Assembly (NCBI RefSeq): GCF_900102895.1
Contig: NZ_FNGD01000005.1
Location: 62,001 to 126,000 of the forward strand
Direction: 5' to 3'
From: Arthrobacter sp. ov407
Lineage (GTDB): Bacteria; Actinomycetota; Actinomycetes; Actinomycetales; Micrococcaceae
Length of the DNA: 64,000 nt
Position numbers and translations under genes: made by a program
In this document: positions 1-9,226 of the stretch, piece after piece
How positions within the stretch are numbered: position 1 is the first letter of the stretch
Layout of the letters: each line of letters begins with the position of its first letter
The notes under the pieces: model-generated
The model's database searches: none
The model's input: the letters and a program-made list of their open reading frames with translations, nothing else
Told to the model about the DNA's origin: nothing

Positions 1-1
1 C

Positions 2-1885
2 GAATCGCGCGGGGCGCTCGGCATCAGCCTCGAAGTGGCGGCGGACCGGGATATCTCCGCGGACGTCACGTCCTCTGTTATCAACCGCCAGGACCAGCCG
101 GTGGAGGACCACTCCGCCCACGACCCGCGCCGCGCCGGCCGCCACGCCGGACGCGTGCTGCTGCCCCTGCGGCTCGACGGCGGGGACGGCTCCCTGCGCC
201 TGTCCTGGGAAGCCTCGGAATCCAAGCAGCGGCTCGGGATGGCCGTGGACCACTGGACCTCGGCTGGGGTGCAGCCGTTCGACACCCTGGTGGACCAGGA
301 TGACAGCAGCGTCCGCTACGTGCTGGCCGTCAGCGCGGACGTACCGTTCGTGCTGGAGAAGAGCGTCAGCTACGCCGTGGGCCAGGCCGCCGAGGACCTT
401 GCGGACAGCGCCGAAGGCAGCCTCAAGCCGGTCAGCGAGATCTTCACCCAGAGCGAGGACCACTACCGCGCCTACTGGAGCACGAGCGACATCGTGGTGG
501 CGGGCCAGACCGAGCTTCAGCAGGGCATCCGCTGGAACCTCTTCCAGCTCGCGCAGGCCACTGCGTGCGCCGATGTGGCCGGCATCCCGGCCAAGGGCGT
601 GTCCGGCTCCGGCTATGACGGCCACTACTTCTGGGACCAGGAAGTGTACCTGCTGCCCTACCTGACCTACACGAACCCGGGCAACGCCCGACAGGTCCTG
701 GAATTCCGCCACGACCTGTTGCCTGAGGCGAAGATCCGCGCCAAGGAGCTCAGCGTGGACGGTGCCCTCTTCCCCTGGCGCACCATCAACGGACTCGAGG
801 CCAGCGCCTACTACGCGGCCGGCACCGCGCAGTTCCACATCGCCGCCGCGATCGCCTTCGCGACCAACCGGTACATCTGGGCCAGCGGTGACACCGACTT
901 CCAGGACACCCTGGGCTCCGAGCTGCTGATCGAGACCGCCCGGATGTGGGCCTCGCTCGGCTTCTTCGGCAAGGACGGGCTCTTCCACATCCACGGCGTC
1001 ACCGGCCCCGACGAGTACACCGCCGTCGTAAACGACAACCTGTACACAAACGTCATGGCTCGCTTCAACCTGCGCGCCGCGGCGGCGCTGGACCACCCGG
1101 AGATCGACGACGCCGAACGCCAGTTCTGGGAGCAGGCCGCCAACCGCATGCAGGTGCCGTACGACGAAGACCTCCAGGTCCACTCCCAGGACAACGACTT
1201 CATGACCCTGGAACCGTGGGACTGGACCACGCCCCGGTCCAAGTACCCGCTCCTGCTGCACTTCCACCCGCTGGTGATCTACCGGCACCAGGTCCTGAAG
1301 CAGGCCGACACCGTGCTGGCCATGTTCCTGCAGTGGCAGGACTTCACCGCCGAGGAAAAGCGCCGGGCGTTCGACTTCTACGACCCCATCACCACGGGCG
1401 ACTCCACGCTGTCCGCCTGCGTCCAGGGCATCATGGCGGCCGAGGTCGGCTACGGCAGGGCTGCGCTGGAGCACTTCACCCACGCCCTGTTCATCGACCT
1501 TGATGACACCCACGGCAACACGATCGACGGCGTCCACATCGCCTCCACCGGCGGGGTGTGGAGCTCACTGGTCAGCGGCTTCGCCGGGCTCCGGGACCAG
1601 GGCGCGGTGCCGTACTTCGATCCGCGGCTGCCTGCCGACTGGGACGGCCTCGAGTTCCACCTGAAGATCCAGGGCAGGCTCCTGCACATCGGGCTGGAAC
1701 AGGATTCGATCAGCCTGACCGTGCGTGAAGGCGGGCCGCTGGAGATTGACGTGCGCGGGGAACTGCACACCGTCGACGGCGACCCGGTCCGGGTCCCGCT
1801 GGCGTCCGTCACGGCCCCGGAGCCGACCATCTTCGCCAGCGGCCTGCCGACGGCGTCGATCCCGGTGGTGCGCGCCGCGGTCTGA
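2..1885 (+). CDS. Glycoside hydrolase family 65 protein (trehalose/maltose/kojibiose phosphorylase-like), 5' end missing
   Basis: The reading frame is open from base 2, so about 627 C-terminal residues are seen; family members have roughly 750-1050, so the N-terminal beta-sandwich is partly outside the window. The (alpha/alpha)6 catalytic barrel is recognisable by GHYFWDQEVYLLPYL (bases about 616-660) and by GPDEY (about 1006-1020), whose Glu is the general acid of GH65. A late HIASTGGVW loop (about 1537-1563) lies where phosphorylases bind phosphate, and a short beta domain ends the protein. The likely reaction is reversible phosphorolysis of an alpha-linked glucose disaccharide in the cytoplasm. 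The substrate cannot be read from sequence alone. A GTG at 35 is an internal codon, not the start. Confidence 0.9.
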   Translation, partial: ESRGALGISLEVAADRDISADVTSSVINRQDQPVEDHSAHDPRRAGRHAGRVLLPLRLDGGDGSLRLSWEASESKQRLGMAVDHWTSAGVQPFDTLVDQDDSSVRYVLAVSADVPFVLEKSVSYAVGQAAEDLADSAEGSLKPVSEIFTQSEDHYRAYWSTSDIVVAGQTELQQGIRWNLFQLAQATACADVAGIPAKGVSGSGYDGHYFWDQEVYLLPYLTYTNPGNARQVLEFRHDLLPEAKIRAKELSVDGALFPWRTINGLEASAYYAAGTAQFHIAAAIAFATNRYIWASGDTDFQDTLGSELLIETARMWASLGFFGKDGLFHIHGVTGPDEYTAVVNDNLYTNVMARFNLRAAAALDHPEIDDAERQFWEQAANRMQVPYDEDLQVHSQDNDFMTLEPWDWTTPRSKYPLLLHFHPLVIYRHQVLKQADTVLAMFLQWQDFTAEEKRRAFDFYDPITTGDSTLSACVQGIMAAEVGYGRAALEHFTHALFIDLDDTHGNTIDGVHIASTGGVWSSLVSGFAGLRDQGAVPYFDPRLPADWDGLEFHLKIQGRLLHIGLEQDSISLTVREGGPLEIDVRGELHTVDGDPVRVPLASVTAPEPTIFASGLPTASIPVVRAAV

Positions 1886-1944
1886 GGCGCCTATTACCCG
1901 GACGGTGCGGGCGTGCTGTTTGCGGCGGTCGCCGCGGGGGCAGT

Positions 1945-3339
1945 TCAGGGCGGATCGGCGGCGTCGATCCGCCCTCTGCCCGCCAGGCCGTCCTCGGCCG
2001 GCTCTTCCGCGCCGCCGGGTTGTCCTGCGCCGCCGGATTGTTCATCGGACTCCTCGGCTCCGCCGGCGAGCGGATGGGCCAGCTCATCGGCCGGCATCCG
2101 CGCCACCGCCATCGCGACGACGGCCATCACCGGACACACGGTCCCCGCGACGAGGAAGATCAGCCACAGCGGCAACACCTCGGCGGCCGGTCCGGCCAGT
2201 GCCATGGAGACCGGCATGAGGGCCAGCGACACGAAGAAATCCAGGCTCGAGACACGGCCCAGCAGATGCGGCGGAACCCGGCGCTGGAGCAAGGTTCCCC
2301 AGATCACCATGCCCACGCCGCCGGTCGCGCCGAAGACGAACAGGGCTGCTGCCACCGCCCAGAAACTGTCCATGAATCCGACGGCGGCGATTGGCAGGCT
2401 GCCCGCCCCCCAGGACACCATCATCACGGTGAGGTAGCGGGGCGGGAGGGGGAAAGAGGCGGTGGCCAGCGAGGCTGCGGCGCCGCCGACGCCCATGATG
2501 GCGAGCAGGAAGCCGAACATGCGCGCGTCCCCACCGAGCTGGTCCCGGACCACGAACGGCATGAGGACCTCGATGGGGCCGATCAGGAACAGCACTGAAA
2601 TGCAGGCCCAGAGCAGGGTCCACAGCAGCCAGGGCGTGCGGACGGTGTAGCCGACGCCCTCGCGGAGGTCGTGGCGCAGGGACGTCTTGGCCCGCGGCTG
2701 GCCGGATACCGCGCCCTCGCCGCTGGCCGCGCCCGGTGCCCTGGCCGCGGGCTGGCGGTGGAGGAAATTCAGGATGCAGAAAGCCAGCAGGTGGCAGACC
2801 GCCACACCGGCGACGGCGTACGAGGGGGACATGGCCGCCACCAGGACGCCCGCAACGGCCGGCCCGGCGGCCTGCTGCAGAATCGGCCGCAGGGTCCCCT
2901 CCAGGCCGTTGGCCGCCAGCAGGTCCTCGGGTGGCAGGATCCGCGGCAGGATGGCGGAATAGGCGGGGAAGAAGAATGCAGCCCCGACGCCGAGCACGAA
3001 GGCCCCCAGCGCCAGATGCCAGAGCTGCAGCCAGCCCGCCATGGCCAGCCCGCTGATGCTGGCGATGACGGCGAGGTTGGCGCCCTCAACCGCGATGATC
3101 AGCAGCCGCTGGGGAACGCGGTCCGCGGCGATGCCGCCGGCCAGCAGAAACGCCACGAGCCCGACGCTGCCCGCCGCAGCCACGAGCGAGAGCTCCAGCG
3201 GACCGCCGCCCAGGTAGATCACCTCGTAGACCATCGCGACGGCCCACATCCCGGAACCGAAGATGGAGATGGCCAGCGCCGTGATCAGCACGCGGTACTC
3301 CCGGTGCGCGAAGGGGCGGAGGGCTCGCAGGGCGGGCAT
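1945..3339 (-). CDS. MFS transporter, EntS-like exporter family
   Basis: A 464-residue protein with about 12 hydrophobic segments, beginning MPALRALRPFAHREYRVL, a start typical of the enterobactin-exporter-like (EntS/MFS_3) branch, which moves small hydrophobic compounds or siderophores out of the cell by proton antiport. The first segment (ALAISIFGSGMWAVAM) and the G-x-x-x-D-R-x-P-Q-R motif (GGIAADRVPQRLL, around residues 68-80) fit this family. The C-terminal tail after about residue 430 is charged and G/E-rich. It stands alone, convergent with the GH65 gene and divergent from the next gene. The substrate is unknown. Confidence 0.85.
   Translation of the reverse strand: MPALRALRPFAHREYRVLITALAISIFGSGMWAVAMVYEVIYLGGGPLELSLVAAAGSVGLVAFLLAGGIAADRVPQRLLIIAVEGANLAVIASISGLAMAGWLQLWHLALGAFVLGVGAAFFFPAYSAILPRILPPEDLLAANGLEGTLRPILQQAAGPAVAGVLVAAMSPSYAVAGVAVCHLLAFCILNFLHRQPAARAPGAASGEGAVSGQPRAKTSLRHDLREGVGYTVRTPWLLWTLLWACISVLFLIGPIEVLMPFVVRDQLGGDARMFGFLLAIMGVGGAAASLATASFPLPPRYLTVMMVSWGAGSLPIAAVGFMDSFWAVAAALFVFGATGGVGMVIWGTLLQRRVPPHLLGRVSSLDFFVSLALMPVSMALAGPAAEVLPLWLIFLVAGTVCPVMAVVAMAVARMPADELAHPLAGGAEESDEQSGGAGQPGGAEEPAEDGLAGRGRIDAADPP
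1947..1975. terminator. Possible bidirectional hairpin between convergent genes
   Basis: A perfect 10-bp inverted repeat (AGGGCGGATC at 1947-1956, GATCCGCCCT at 1966-1975) with a 9-base loop lies just after the GH65 gene and inside the last codons of the convergent MFS gene. There is no T run, so termination is inferred from position only. Confidence 0.4.
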
Positions 3340-3466
3340 GGGCCCAGTCTATTAGCCGGCCACCCGGCCGGGCTGGAACCACCCTAGGTCCAGCCTGAAC
3401 CCGGCCTGCCGGGCCGTGCCCTAATGTTAAGTGAACTTAGTTTTCTGGTTCCGACGAGAGGCGATC

Positions 3467-4357
3467 ATGGCCAAGCGCAGCAACCCGGCAATGAAGATTG
3501 CCCAGCAATCAGCCCACAGTGCGATGTTCGACGCCGCCGGCAACCCCCGGCCCGGTCTCCACAAGGTGCTCCTGCGGGCGGTCGAAATCCAGCGCCCGCT
3601 GGTGCTGGCCAATATCCGCAGGCTCCAGCGCAGGCACCCGCAGGCCACGGCGGCGCAGCTCGCCGCCATCATGGAGCGCGACTACCTGCTGGCGGTCACC
3701 GGCGGCGGCGCGCTGGTCGGCGGGGCGGCCGTGATTCCGGGCGTCGGAACTGCGGCCGCACTCGGACTTTCGGCCGCCGCGGCGGTCGGGTTCCTCGAAG
3801 CCACCGCCCTGTTTTCCACGGCGCTGGCTGAACTGCACGGCGTGCGGCTGGTGGACCCGGACCGGGCCAGCACCCTGGTGATGGCGATCATGCTGGGCGA
3901 GGAAGGCACCGAGCTGCTGAGCTCGTTGAGCGGACAGGCGGTCGGCCGGGGCAGGGGGCCCGCCCGGGCCTGGACCGCGGCCTTCACCCGCCGCGTCCCC
4001 CTCGCCGGCTTCGGCACAGTGCGGGCCAAGATCCAGACGATGTTCCTCAAGACCCTGATGAAACAGCAGGGCACTGCCTGGTTGGGCCGTGCCCTGCCCT
4101 TCGGCATCGGCGCCGTCGTTGGTGGCGTCGGCAACCGGCTGATGGCCCGCGCCGTCATCGCCAATGCCAGGGAAGCGTTCGGTCCCATCCCGGACACGAT
4201 CCCGGGAGAACTGCAGGCCCTGGCAAAAACCACCGGGGTTGCCGCGCTCTACGATGCTGCGCCGGAGTCCGCCCTGGACACCCCACCGGATGGCGGCGCC
4301 CCGAAGACAACAGGCGCCCCGAAGACAACGAAGGACGGCGGCACGTTTTGGATCTGA
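3467..4357 (+). CDS. Hypothetical protein with a Gly/Ala-rich hydrophobic segment
   Basis: I do not recognise this 296-residue protein with confidence. ATG 3467 is chosen because GAGAGG precedes it by six bases; an upstream GTG at 3431 lacks such a site. Residues about 75-125 form a Gly/Ala-rich hydrophobic hairpin (GGGALVGGAAVIPGVGT, then ALGLSAAAAVGFLEATAL), and a second weak hydrophobic stretch (LPFGIGAVVGGVGNRLMAR) lies near residue 215. The pattern resembles EcsC-like membrane-associated proteins, but that is only a guess. The C-terminus is Pro/Lys-rich with a repeated APKTT. Its stop codon overlaps the start of the PxpA gene by 10 bases, suggesting a shared transcript. Confidence 0.7.
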   Translation: MAKRSNPAMKIAQQSAHSAMFDAAGNPRPGLHKVLLRAVEIQRPLVLANIRRLQRRHPQATAAQLAAIMERDYLLAVTGGGALVGGAAVIPGVGTAAALGLSAAAAVGFLEATALFSTALAELHGVRLVDPDRASTLVMAIMLGEEGTELLSSLSGQAVGRGRGPARAWTAAFTRRVPLAGFGTVRAKIQTMFLKTLMKQQGTAWLGRALPFGIGAVVGGVGNRLMARAVIANAREAFGPIPDTIPGELQALAKTTGVAALYDAAPESALDTPPDGGAPKTTGAPKTTKDGGTFWI

Positions 4358-5097
4358 ACGCTGACCTAGGGGAGTCCTTCGGGACCTGGACCATGGGTGA
4401 GGATGCCGCGATGTTTCCGCTCCTCACGAGCGCCAGCGTGGCCTGCGGGATGCACGCCGGCGACCCTGTGACCATGCTGGACACCTGCCGGGCGGCCTAC
4501 GAGCTCGACGTCAACGTCGGCGCCCACCTTGGCTACCCGGATCTGGCCGGCTTCGGCCTGCGCTCGCTGGACATGACCTTTGATGACCTGTTCGGCGCGG
4601 TGCTGTACCAGCTCGGAGCGCTCGACGGCGTTGCCCATGCCGTCGGCGCCTCGGTGGACTACGTCAAGCTGCACGGGGCGCTCTATGACCGTACCGTGCG
4701 CGACACCGAGCAGGCCTCCGCAGTGATTGCCGCCATCCAGGCCTACGACCCCGGGCTGCCCGTCCTCGGCTTCCCCGGCTCAGCCTTGCTGGAAATCGCC
4801 CGGGACGCCGGGCACCCCGTCTTCGCCGAAGCCTTCGCCGACCGCGCCTACTTCCCGGACGGCACCCTCGTGCCGCGTACGGAGGAAGGCGCCGTGCTGC
4901 TCGACGCCGGACAGGTCGCCGAGCGGGCTGTCAGGCTCGCCACGAAGGGCGAGGTCGAGGCGGTGGACGGCTCGATGATCGTGGTGAGGGCAGACTCGCT
5001 CTGCCTGCGCGGGGACACACCCGGCTCCGTCAGCGTTGCCGCCGCCGTGCGGGCCGGCCTTGAGGCCGCCGGCGTGGAGCTGGAGAGTTTCGCCTGA
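4348..5097 (+). CDS. pxpA: LamB/YcsF family protein, 5-oxoprolinase subunit A
   Basis: The 249-residue protein has family signatures throughout: MDLNADLGESFG at the start, ACGMHAGDP (about residue 32), GAHLGYPDLAGFG (about 54) and VKLHGALYD (about 105). PxpA works with PxpB and PxpC in ATP-dependent opening of 5-oxoproline (pyroglutamate) to glutamate. No pxpB or pxpC lies nearby, so partners must be elsewhere or the protein does something else. The start is TTG 4348, since the family motif begins with the next residues; AAGGACGG lies about ten bases upstream, inside the previous gene. Length is normal for the family (about 250). Confidence 0.9.
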   Translation: MDLNADLGESFGTWTMGEDAAMFPLLTSASVACGMHAGDPVTMLDTCRAAYELDVNVGAHLGYPDLAGFGLRSLDMTFDDLFGAVLYQLGALDGVAHAVGASVDYVKLHGALYDRTVRDTEQASAVIAAIQAYDPGLPVLGFPGSALLEIARDAGHPVFAEAFADRAYFPDGTLVPRTEEGAVLLDAGQVAERAVRLATKGEVEAVDGSMIVVRADSLCLRGDTPGSVSVAAAVRAGLEAAGVELESFA

Positions 5098-5194
5098 ACG
5101 CTGTGCCCTGACCCCGCGGCGGGGCGGCCTGGCGACGCTGACCCGGCGGTCCTGATGACGGGCGGCCCCGACTGGAGCCGCGGACCGGGGCTGG

Positions 5195-6532
5195 CTAGCC
5201 GAAAAGCAGGGTCGCCACCGTGAAGATGGCCAGCCCGGCCAAGGCGCCCACCACCGTGCCGTTGATCCGGATGAACTGCAGGTCCCTGCCCACCTGCAGC
5301 TCGATCTTCTGGGACGTTTCCTCGGCATCCCAGCGGGCCACGGTGTCCGTGATGACCCCCGCGATGTCCGAGCGGTAGGTCTTCACGAGGTAGCCCGCCG
5401 CGTCGCCGATCCAAGCGTTCACCTTGCCGGCGAGCTCGGGATCGACCACCAACCGGGTGCCGAAGTCATGCACGGCCGCCTTGAATTTGACGGTCAATTC
5501 GCTGTGCGGGTCATCGACGGCGGTGAGCAGGGCGGACTTGATGGTGTCCCAGCTGCGGGAGGCGAGCTCGCGGACCTCGGGGTCGCCGAGCACTTGCGCC
5601 TTGATGCCCTCGGCACGGGCGATCATTACCGGATCGTGCTGCAGATCCTGCGCCAGTTCCTTGAGGTACTTGTCGATGGACAGGCGGACCTGGTGTTGCG
5701 GATCGGACTGTACGGCGCGGGTGAACTTGAGGATCTCCACGTACACCTTGTCGCCCACGAGCCCGTCCACGAACGTCGGCACCCACGTCGGGGAACGGTC
5801 GGTGACCAATCTGTTGACCGTCTCCTGGTTGTCCCGCACCCAGTCCACGGTGCGGTCCACGAGCAAGTCCACCAGGGCGTGGTGGTGCCCGTCGTCGAAG
5901 ATCCGCTCGGCGAGCCGGCCCACGGGCGGCCCCCACGGCGGGGTGAGCAGGTGCTTGCGGACCATGGACTCGATCACGGCCTTGACATCGTCGTCGTTGA
6001 GGACCTTAAACGCGCCGCGGATGACGGCGGCACCCTCCTTGGCGACTCGGTCCGGCCCGCCGGGGCTGGAAAGCCAGGCGCCGGCCTTGCGCGCAATGTC
6101 GGCGGATGCCAGCTTTTCCTGGACCACCTGTTCGGAGAGGAAATTGGTTTCCACGAATTCGCCCAGCGAGGCGCCGATCTGGTCCTTGCGGCGCGGGATG
6201 ATCGCGGTGTGCGGGATCTTGATTCCCATGGGGTATTTGAACAGAGCCGTGACGGCGAACCAGTCCGCGAGGGCACCCACCATGCCGCCCTCGGCCGCGG
6301 CCCGGACGTATTCGAGCCCCGGATACTGCTTCTGCAGGGCGAACGCGACGACGAAGATCACGGCCATCACGATCAGGAGCGCGAGGGCCAGGAGCTTCAT
6401 CCGGCGCAGCGCGGCGGCCTTCTCGGCGTCGCTGGACGCAGCGGAACGCTGTCCGGGGGGACCGTCCGGCCGGACGCCGCCTGAACGTCCCGCGGCACTG
6501 GTCAGGGTAGTTGGCTCAGTATTCACCTGCAT
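5195..6532 (-). CDS. DUF445 family membrane-anchored protein
   Basis: A 445-residue protein. A charged N-terminus is followed by one clear membrane segment (ALALLIVMAVIFVVAFAL, about residues 48-66), the family-typical AAAEGGMVGALADWFAVTAL (about 79-98) and PHTAIIPRRKDQIGASLGEF (about 110-130). A long amphipathic helical middle and a C-terminal hydrophobic anchor (VVGALAGLAIFTVATLLFG) complete the DUF445/YheB-like layout. Function is not established for the family; it is membrane-attached with both ends near the bilayer. It is transcribed alone and diverges from the glycerophosphodiesterase gene 51 bp away. Confidence 0.85.
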   Translation of the reverse strand: MQVNTEPTTLTSAAGRSGGVRPDGPPGQRSAASSDAEKAAALRRMKLLALALLIVMAVIFVVAFALQKQYPGLEYVRAAAEGGMVGALADWFAVTALFKYPMGIKIPHTAIIPRRKDQIGASLGEFVETNFLSEQVVQEKLASADIARKAGAWLSSPGGPDRVAKEGAAVIRGAFKVLNDDDVKAVIESMVRKHLLTPPWGPPVGRLAERIFDDGHHHALVDLLVDRTVDWVRDNQETVNRLVTDRSPTWVPTFVDGLVGDKVYVEILKFTRAVQSDPQHQVRLSIDKYLKELAQDLQHDPVMIARAEGIKAQVLGDPEVRELASRSWDTIKSALLTAVDDPHSELTVKFKAAVHDFGTRLVVDPELAGKVNAWIGDAAGYLVKTYRSDIAGVITDTVARWDAEETSQKIELQVGRDLQFIRINGTVVGALAGLAIFTVATLLFG

Positions 6533-6583
6533 GAGCCCAGCCTAGTCCCGCCAAGGAAACAGGCCGTCCGCTAACGTGGCACC

Positions 6584-7483
6584 ATGACGACTGACGAGTC
6601 CGCCGCCGCCCGTCCTCTGGTCTATGCCCACCGTGGCTCCAGCGGAGCCTTCGCCGAGCACACCCGGGCAGCGTACCTGCAGGCAATCGCCGACGGCGCC
6701 GACGGCGTGGAATGCGATGTCCATCTGACCCGGGACCAGCACGTGGTGCTCCTGCACGATGCCACCTTGGACCGCACCTCGGACGGCACCGGCCAGGTGG
6801 CCGACCGGACCCTGGAAGAGCTCCGGCCGCTGGACTTCTCCTCCTGGAAGGGAGCCCGGATTCCGGATGCCTACGGCGCCAAGTCCGAGCAGCTCCTGAC
6901 CCTGCCGGAACTGCTCGACATCCTGCGCGGGGCGGGCCGCGGGATCGGACTGGCGATTGAGTTCAAACACCCGAGCCCGTACCAGCTCGGACTCGAAGAC
7001 AGGACCCTCGAAGTCCTGAGGCGCGAGGGCTGGAATCCGCGCACGTCGATGCTGGACAACATCATCGTTTCCTTCATGAGCTTTAGCCCCGACTCCGTAA
7101 AGCACCTCCTCGAGTCCGCGCCGGCAGGGGCCGTCTGCCAACTCGTGGACGACGTAAAGGTGGCGGACATCCGGGAGGAACTGGGCCTCGGTGCCCTGAC
7201 CGGCGGGGCCCTGGCCAATGTAATGAGGGCAGCCCAGGCTGAGGGCGAACGGATCCTGGATGGGGCTGAGGCGGGCATCGCCGGCCCCGGTATCGGCTAC
7301 GTCCGGGCGCACGCCCCGACCGTTCAGCGCTGGCTAGCTTCCGGGCTCCGGTTCCGGGTGTGGACGGTCGACGCCGAGGACGACGTCGAACGGTGCCGGG
7401 AACTCGGGATCCACGAGATCACCACAAACTGGCCGGCCCAGGTCCTGTCCCAGGTGATGGCGGACAGCCGGCCCCTCCGCTAA
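6584..7483 (+). CDS. Glycerophosphodiester phosphodiesterase
   Basis: A 299-residue GDPD-fold TIM-barrel enzyme of UgpQ type that hydrolyses glycerophosphodiesters to glycerol-3-phosphate and an alcohol. Visible metal/catalytic residues are HRG (HRGSSGAFAEHT, about residue 15), ECDVHLTRD (about 44) with its Glu and Asp, HDATLDRTSDGTG (about 57) and the late EFKHP (about 126). The C-terminus contains the usual VWTVD strand and a final NWP. No signal peptide is present, so it is cytoplasmic. It starts at ATG 6584 and stands alone. Confidence 0.93.
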   Translation: MTTDESAAARPLVYAHRGSSGAFAEHTRAAYLQAIADGADGVECDVHLTRDQHVVLLHDATLDRTSDGTGQVADRTLEELRPLDFSSWKGARIPDAYGAKSEQLLTLPELLDILRGAGRGIGLAIEFKHPSPYQLGLEDRTLEVLRREGWNPRTSMLDNIIVSFMSFSPDSVKHLLESAPAGAVCQLVDDVKVADIREELGLGALTGGALANVMRAAQAEGERILDGAEAGIAGPGIGYVRAHAPTVQRWLASGLRFRVWTVDAEDDVERCRELGIHEITTNWPAQVLSQVMADSRPLR

Positions 7484-7593
7484 CGGCCCCGCCGCTCCGC
7501 TAATCGCGGGCGGATCCAGTCGGAATCCCTTTGCGCTTCCCGGGTCTCCCCGGCGGATTACGGACGGCGTGGCCGCTGTGGTTGAGTGGTTGC

Positions 7594-8040
7594 ATGCCAT
7601 TCCGCTGGTCCGGCCGGGACCTCCAGACACTGTCCGCGGCAGCGATGAGCGCGCTGCTGCTCACCAGCGCCGCCAAGCACTTCCGCGAGCCCGAATTTTT
7701 CCACCCGGTGGTTCCCGACATCCTCTGCCGGGACGACTCCGGCGAGCAGCGGAACGGCCCCCTGGCCGTCCTGTCCCGTGAGGAATGGGTGGCAGCCAGC
7801 GGGCTGCTGGAAGGCGCCGCCGCCGTCGGGCTCCTGATCCCGGCCACCCGGAGGGTCGCCGCCGGTTGCGTCACGGCACTGTTCACCGCGTTTCTTTACG
7901 GCCACGTAGACGCCCTGCGCAAGGCCTACGGGCCGAAGGGCACGCCGCGCGGGCGTCGCGTGCATACCTTGCGGCTCCCACTGCAGGCGCCCCTCATCGC
8001 TTGGGCCTGGACTCTGACGCGGCGGAACCGGCGCCCGTGA
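7594..8040 (+). CDS. DoxX-like small membrane protein
   Basis: From ATG 7594 (MPFRWSGRDLQTLSAAAMSA) the protein has 148 residues and three to four hydrophobic segments: SAAAMSALLLTSAAKHF, AASGLLEGAAAVGLLIP and AAGCVTALFTAFLYGHVDAL. The spacing and the Glu in the second helix resemble the DoxX-like/DUF417 family of small integral membrane proteins, whose roles are mostly unknown. The stop overlaps the azlC start as GTGA at 8037-8040, so it is probably translated together with azlC and azlD. An in-frame upstream ATG/ATT region (from 7531) has no clear ribosome site and a proline-rich, implausible leader. Confidence 0.7.
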   Translation: MPFRWSGRDLQTLSAAAMSALLLTSAAKHFREPEFFHPVVPDILCRDDSGEQRNGPLAVLSREEWVAASGLLEGAAAVGLLIPATRRVAAGCVTALFTAFLYGHVDALRKAYGPKGTPRGRRVHTLRLPLQAPLIAWAWTLTRRNRRP

Positions 8041-8810
8041 AAATCCTGCAGTCACCGGCAGTGCGGATCGGTTTGTCGATCAGCATCGCCACCGGTCTAT
8101 ACGGCGTCTCCTTCGGCGCGCTGTCCGTCACCTCGGGCCTGGATTTTTGGCAGACCATGGCCCTGAGCCTGCTGCTGTTCAGCGGCGGCTCGCAGTTCGC
8201 CTTCATCGGCGTGGTGGCCGGCGGCGGGTCCGGCGTCGCCGCGATGGGCGCCGCGACGCTGCTGGGGATGCGCAACGGCATCTACGGCATGCAGATCAAC
8301 GCTCTGTTGCAGCCGCGCGGATGGCGCAAATTTGCCGCTGCCCAGCTGACCATCGACGAGTCAACCGCCACCAGCACGGGCCAGACGGACCCGGACGAAC
8401 AGAAGCGCGGCTTCTGGACCGCGGGAATCGGTGTCTTCGTCCTCTGGAACCTGTTCACGGCCCTCGGCGCGATGGCCGGCGGGGCGCTCGGGGATCCCAA
8501 ACAGTGGGGTCTCGACGGCGCCGCCGTGGCGGCCTTCCTGGGCCTGCTCTGGCCGCGCCTGAAAGGCAGGGAACCTGTGGCGATCGCGGTTGTCTGTGCG
8601 CTTGCCACTGTGCTGGCCGTGCCGTTCGTGCCCCCAGGAGTGCCGATCCTGGTCGCCGCCGTGGTCGCCGCCGGAATCGGCTGGTTCAGCCACGGCCGCA
8701 GCGACGAGGGCCTGGAACCGGACGTCGATCCTTACGCAGAGAACCACGTGCACCATCACCACGACCCTGCCGGCGACCACCGCGGCGACCGCACTGGAGA
8801 CGACGCATGA
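8037..8810 (+). CDS. azlC: AzlC family branched-chain amino acid exporter, large subunit
   Basis: The 257-residue product starts at GTG 8037, overlapping the previous stop. AzlC features are clear: the early YGVSFGALSVTSGLDFWQT, SLLLFSGGSQFAFIGVV and LLGMRNGIYGM, then a conserved TIDESTA-type loop (about residue 105) and about eight membrane helices. AzlC with AzlD forms a two-component exporter of branched-chain amino acids (BrnFE type). The C-terminal tail is His/Asp-rich (NHVHHHHDPAGDHRGD), perhaps metal-binding but unproven. It overlaps azlD by ATGA at 8807-8810. Confidence 0.9.
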   Translation: MKILQSPAVRIGLSISIATGLYGVSFGALSVTSGLDFWQTMALSLLLFSGGSQFAFIGVVAGGGSGVAAMGAATLLGMRNGIYGMQINALLQPRGWRKFAAAQLTIDESTATSTGQTDPDEQKRGFWTAGIGVFVLWNLFTALGAMAGGALGDPKQWGLDGAAVAAFLGLLWPRLKGREPVAIAVVCALATVLAVPFVPPGVPILVAAVVAAGIGWFSHGRSDEGLEPDVDPYAENHVHHHHDPAGDHRGDRTGDDA

Positions 8811-9118
8811 ACCTTTGGATGTGGCTGCTGCTCTCCTGCCTCCTCGCCTATGCCTGGAAGCTGCTCGGCTACCTGGTGCCAGCCAGCCTGCTCCGTAACC
8901 CGCGGATGTCCAGGATTGCCGGGACCATGACGATCGGGCTGCTGGCCTCCCTGACGGTGGTCAATGCCGTCGCCTCCGGCCAGTCGCTCATCCTGGACGC
9001 GCGGCTGGGCGCATTGGCGGCGGCGGGCATCGCCTTGTGGTTCCGGGCGCCGTTCCTGGTTGTGGTGATCACCGGCGCGGCCACGGCCGCCGGGCTGCGG
9101 CTGCTGGGCTGGGATTGA
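8807..9118 (+). CDS. azlD: AzlD family branched-chain amino acid exporter, small subunit
   Basis: This 103-residue hydrophobic protein has three to four helices and the AzlD pattern (YAWKLLGYLVP, then NPRMSRIAGTMTIGLLASL). It starts at ATG 8807, overlapping the azlC stop by four bases, so the two are translationally coupled, as expected for stoichiometric subunits. It completes the three-gene operon DoxX-like, azlC, azlD. Confidence 0.88.
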   Translation: MNLWMWLLLSCLLAYAWKLLGYLVPASLLRNPRMSRIAGTMTIGLLASLTVVNAVASGQSLILDARLGALAAAGIALWFRAPFLVVVITGAATAAGLRLLGWD

Positions 9119-9178
9119 ACCGCCCGTGGTACGCGGGCCGGCGCTGCTCCGCGAACTGACTGTGGCCGTGGCGGGAAC

Positions 9179-9191
9179 GGTCTTTAGTCCC
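9179..9191 (+). promoter_or_regulatory. Candidate DosR-like half dyad (GGTCTTTAGTCCC)
   Basis: The sequence contains TTTAGTCCC, the right half of the mycobacterial DosR/DevR dyad, 36 bases before the start of the small Ala/Glu-rich gene. The left half is poor. This is a pattern resemblance only. Confidence 0.2.
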
Positions 9192-9226
9192 TATTTGACG
9201 CGCGGATCGCATGGGAGCATTCGAAC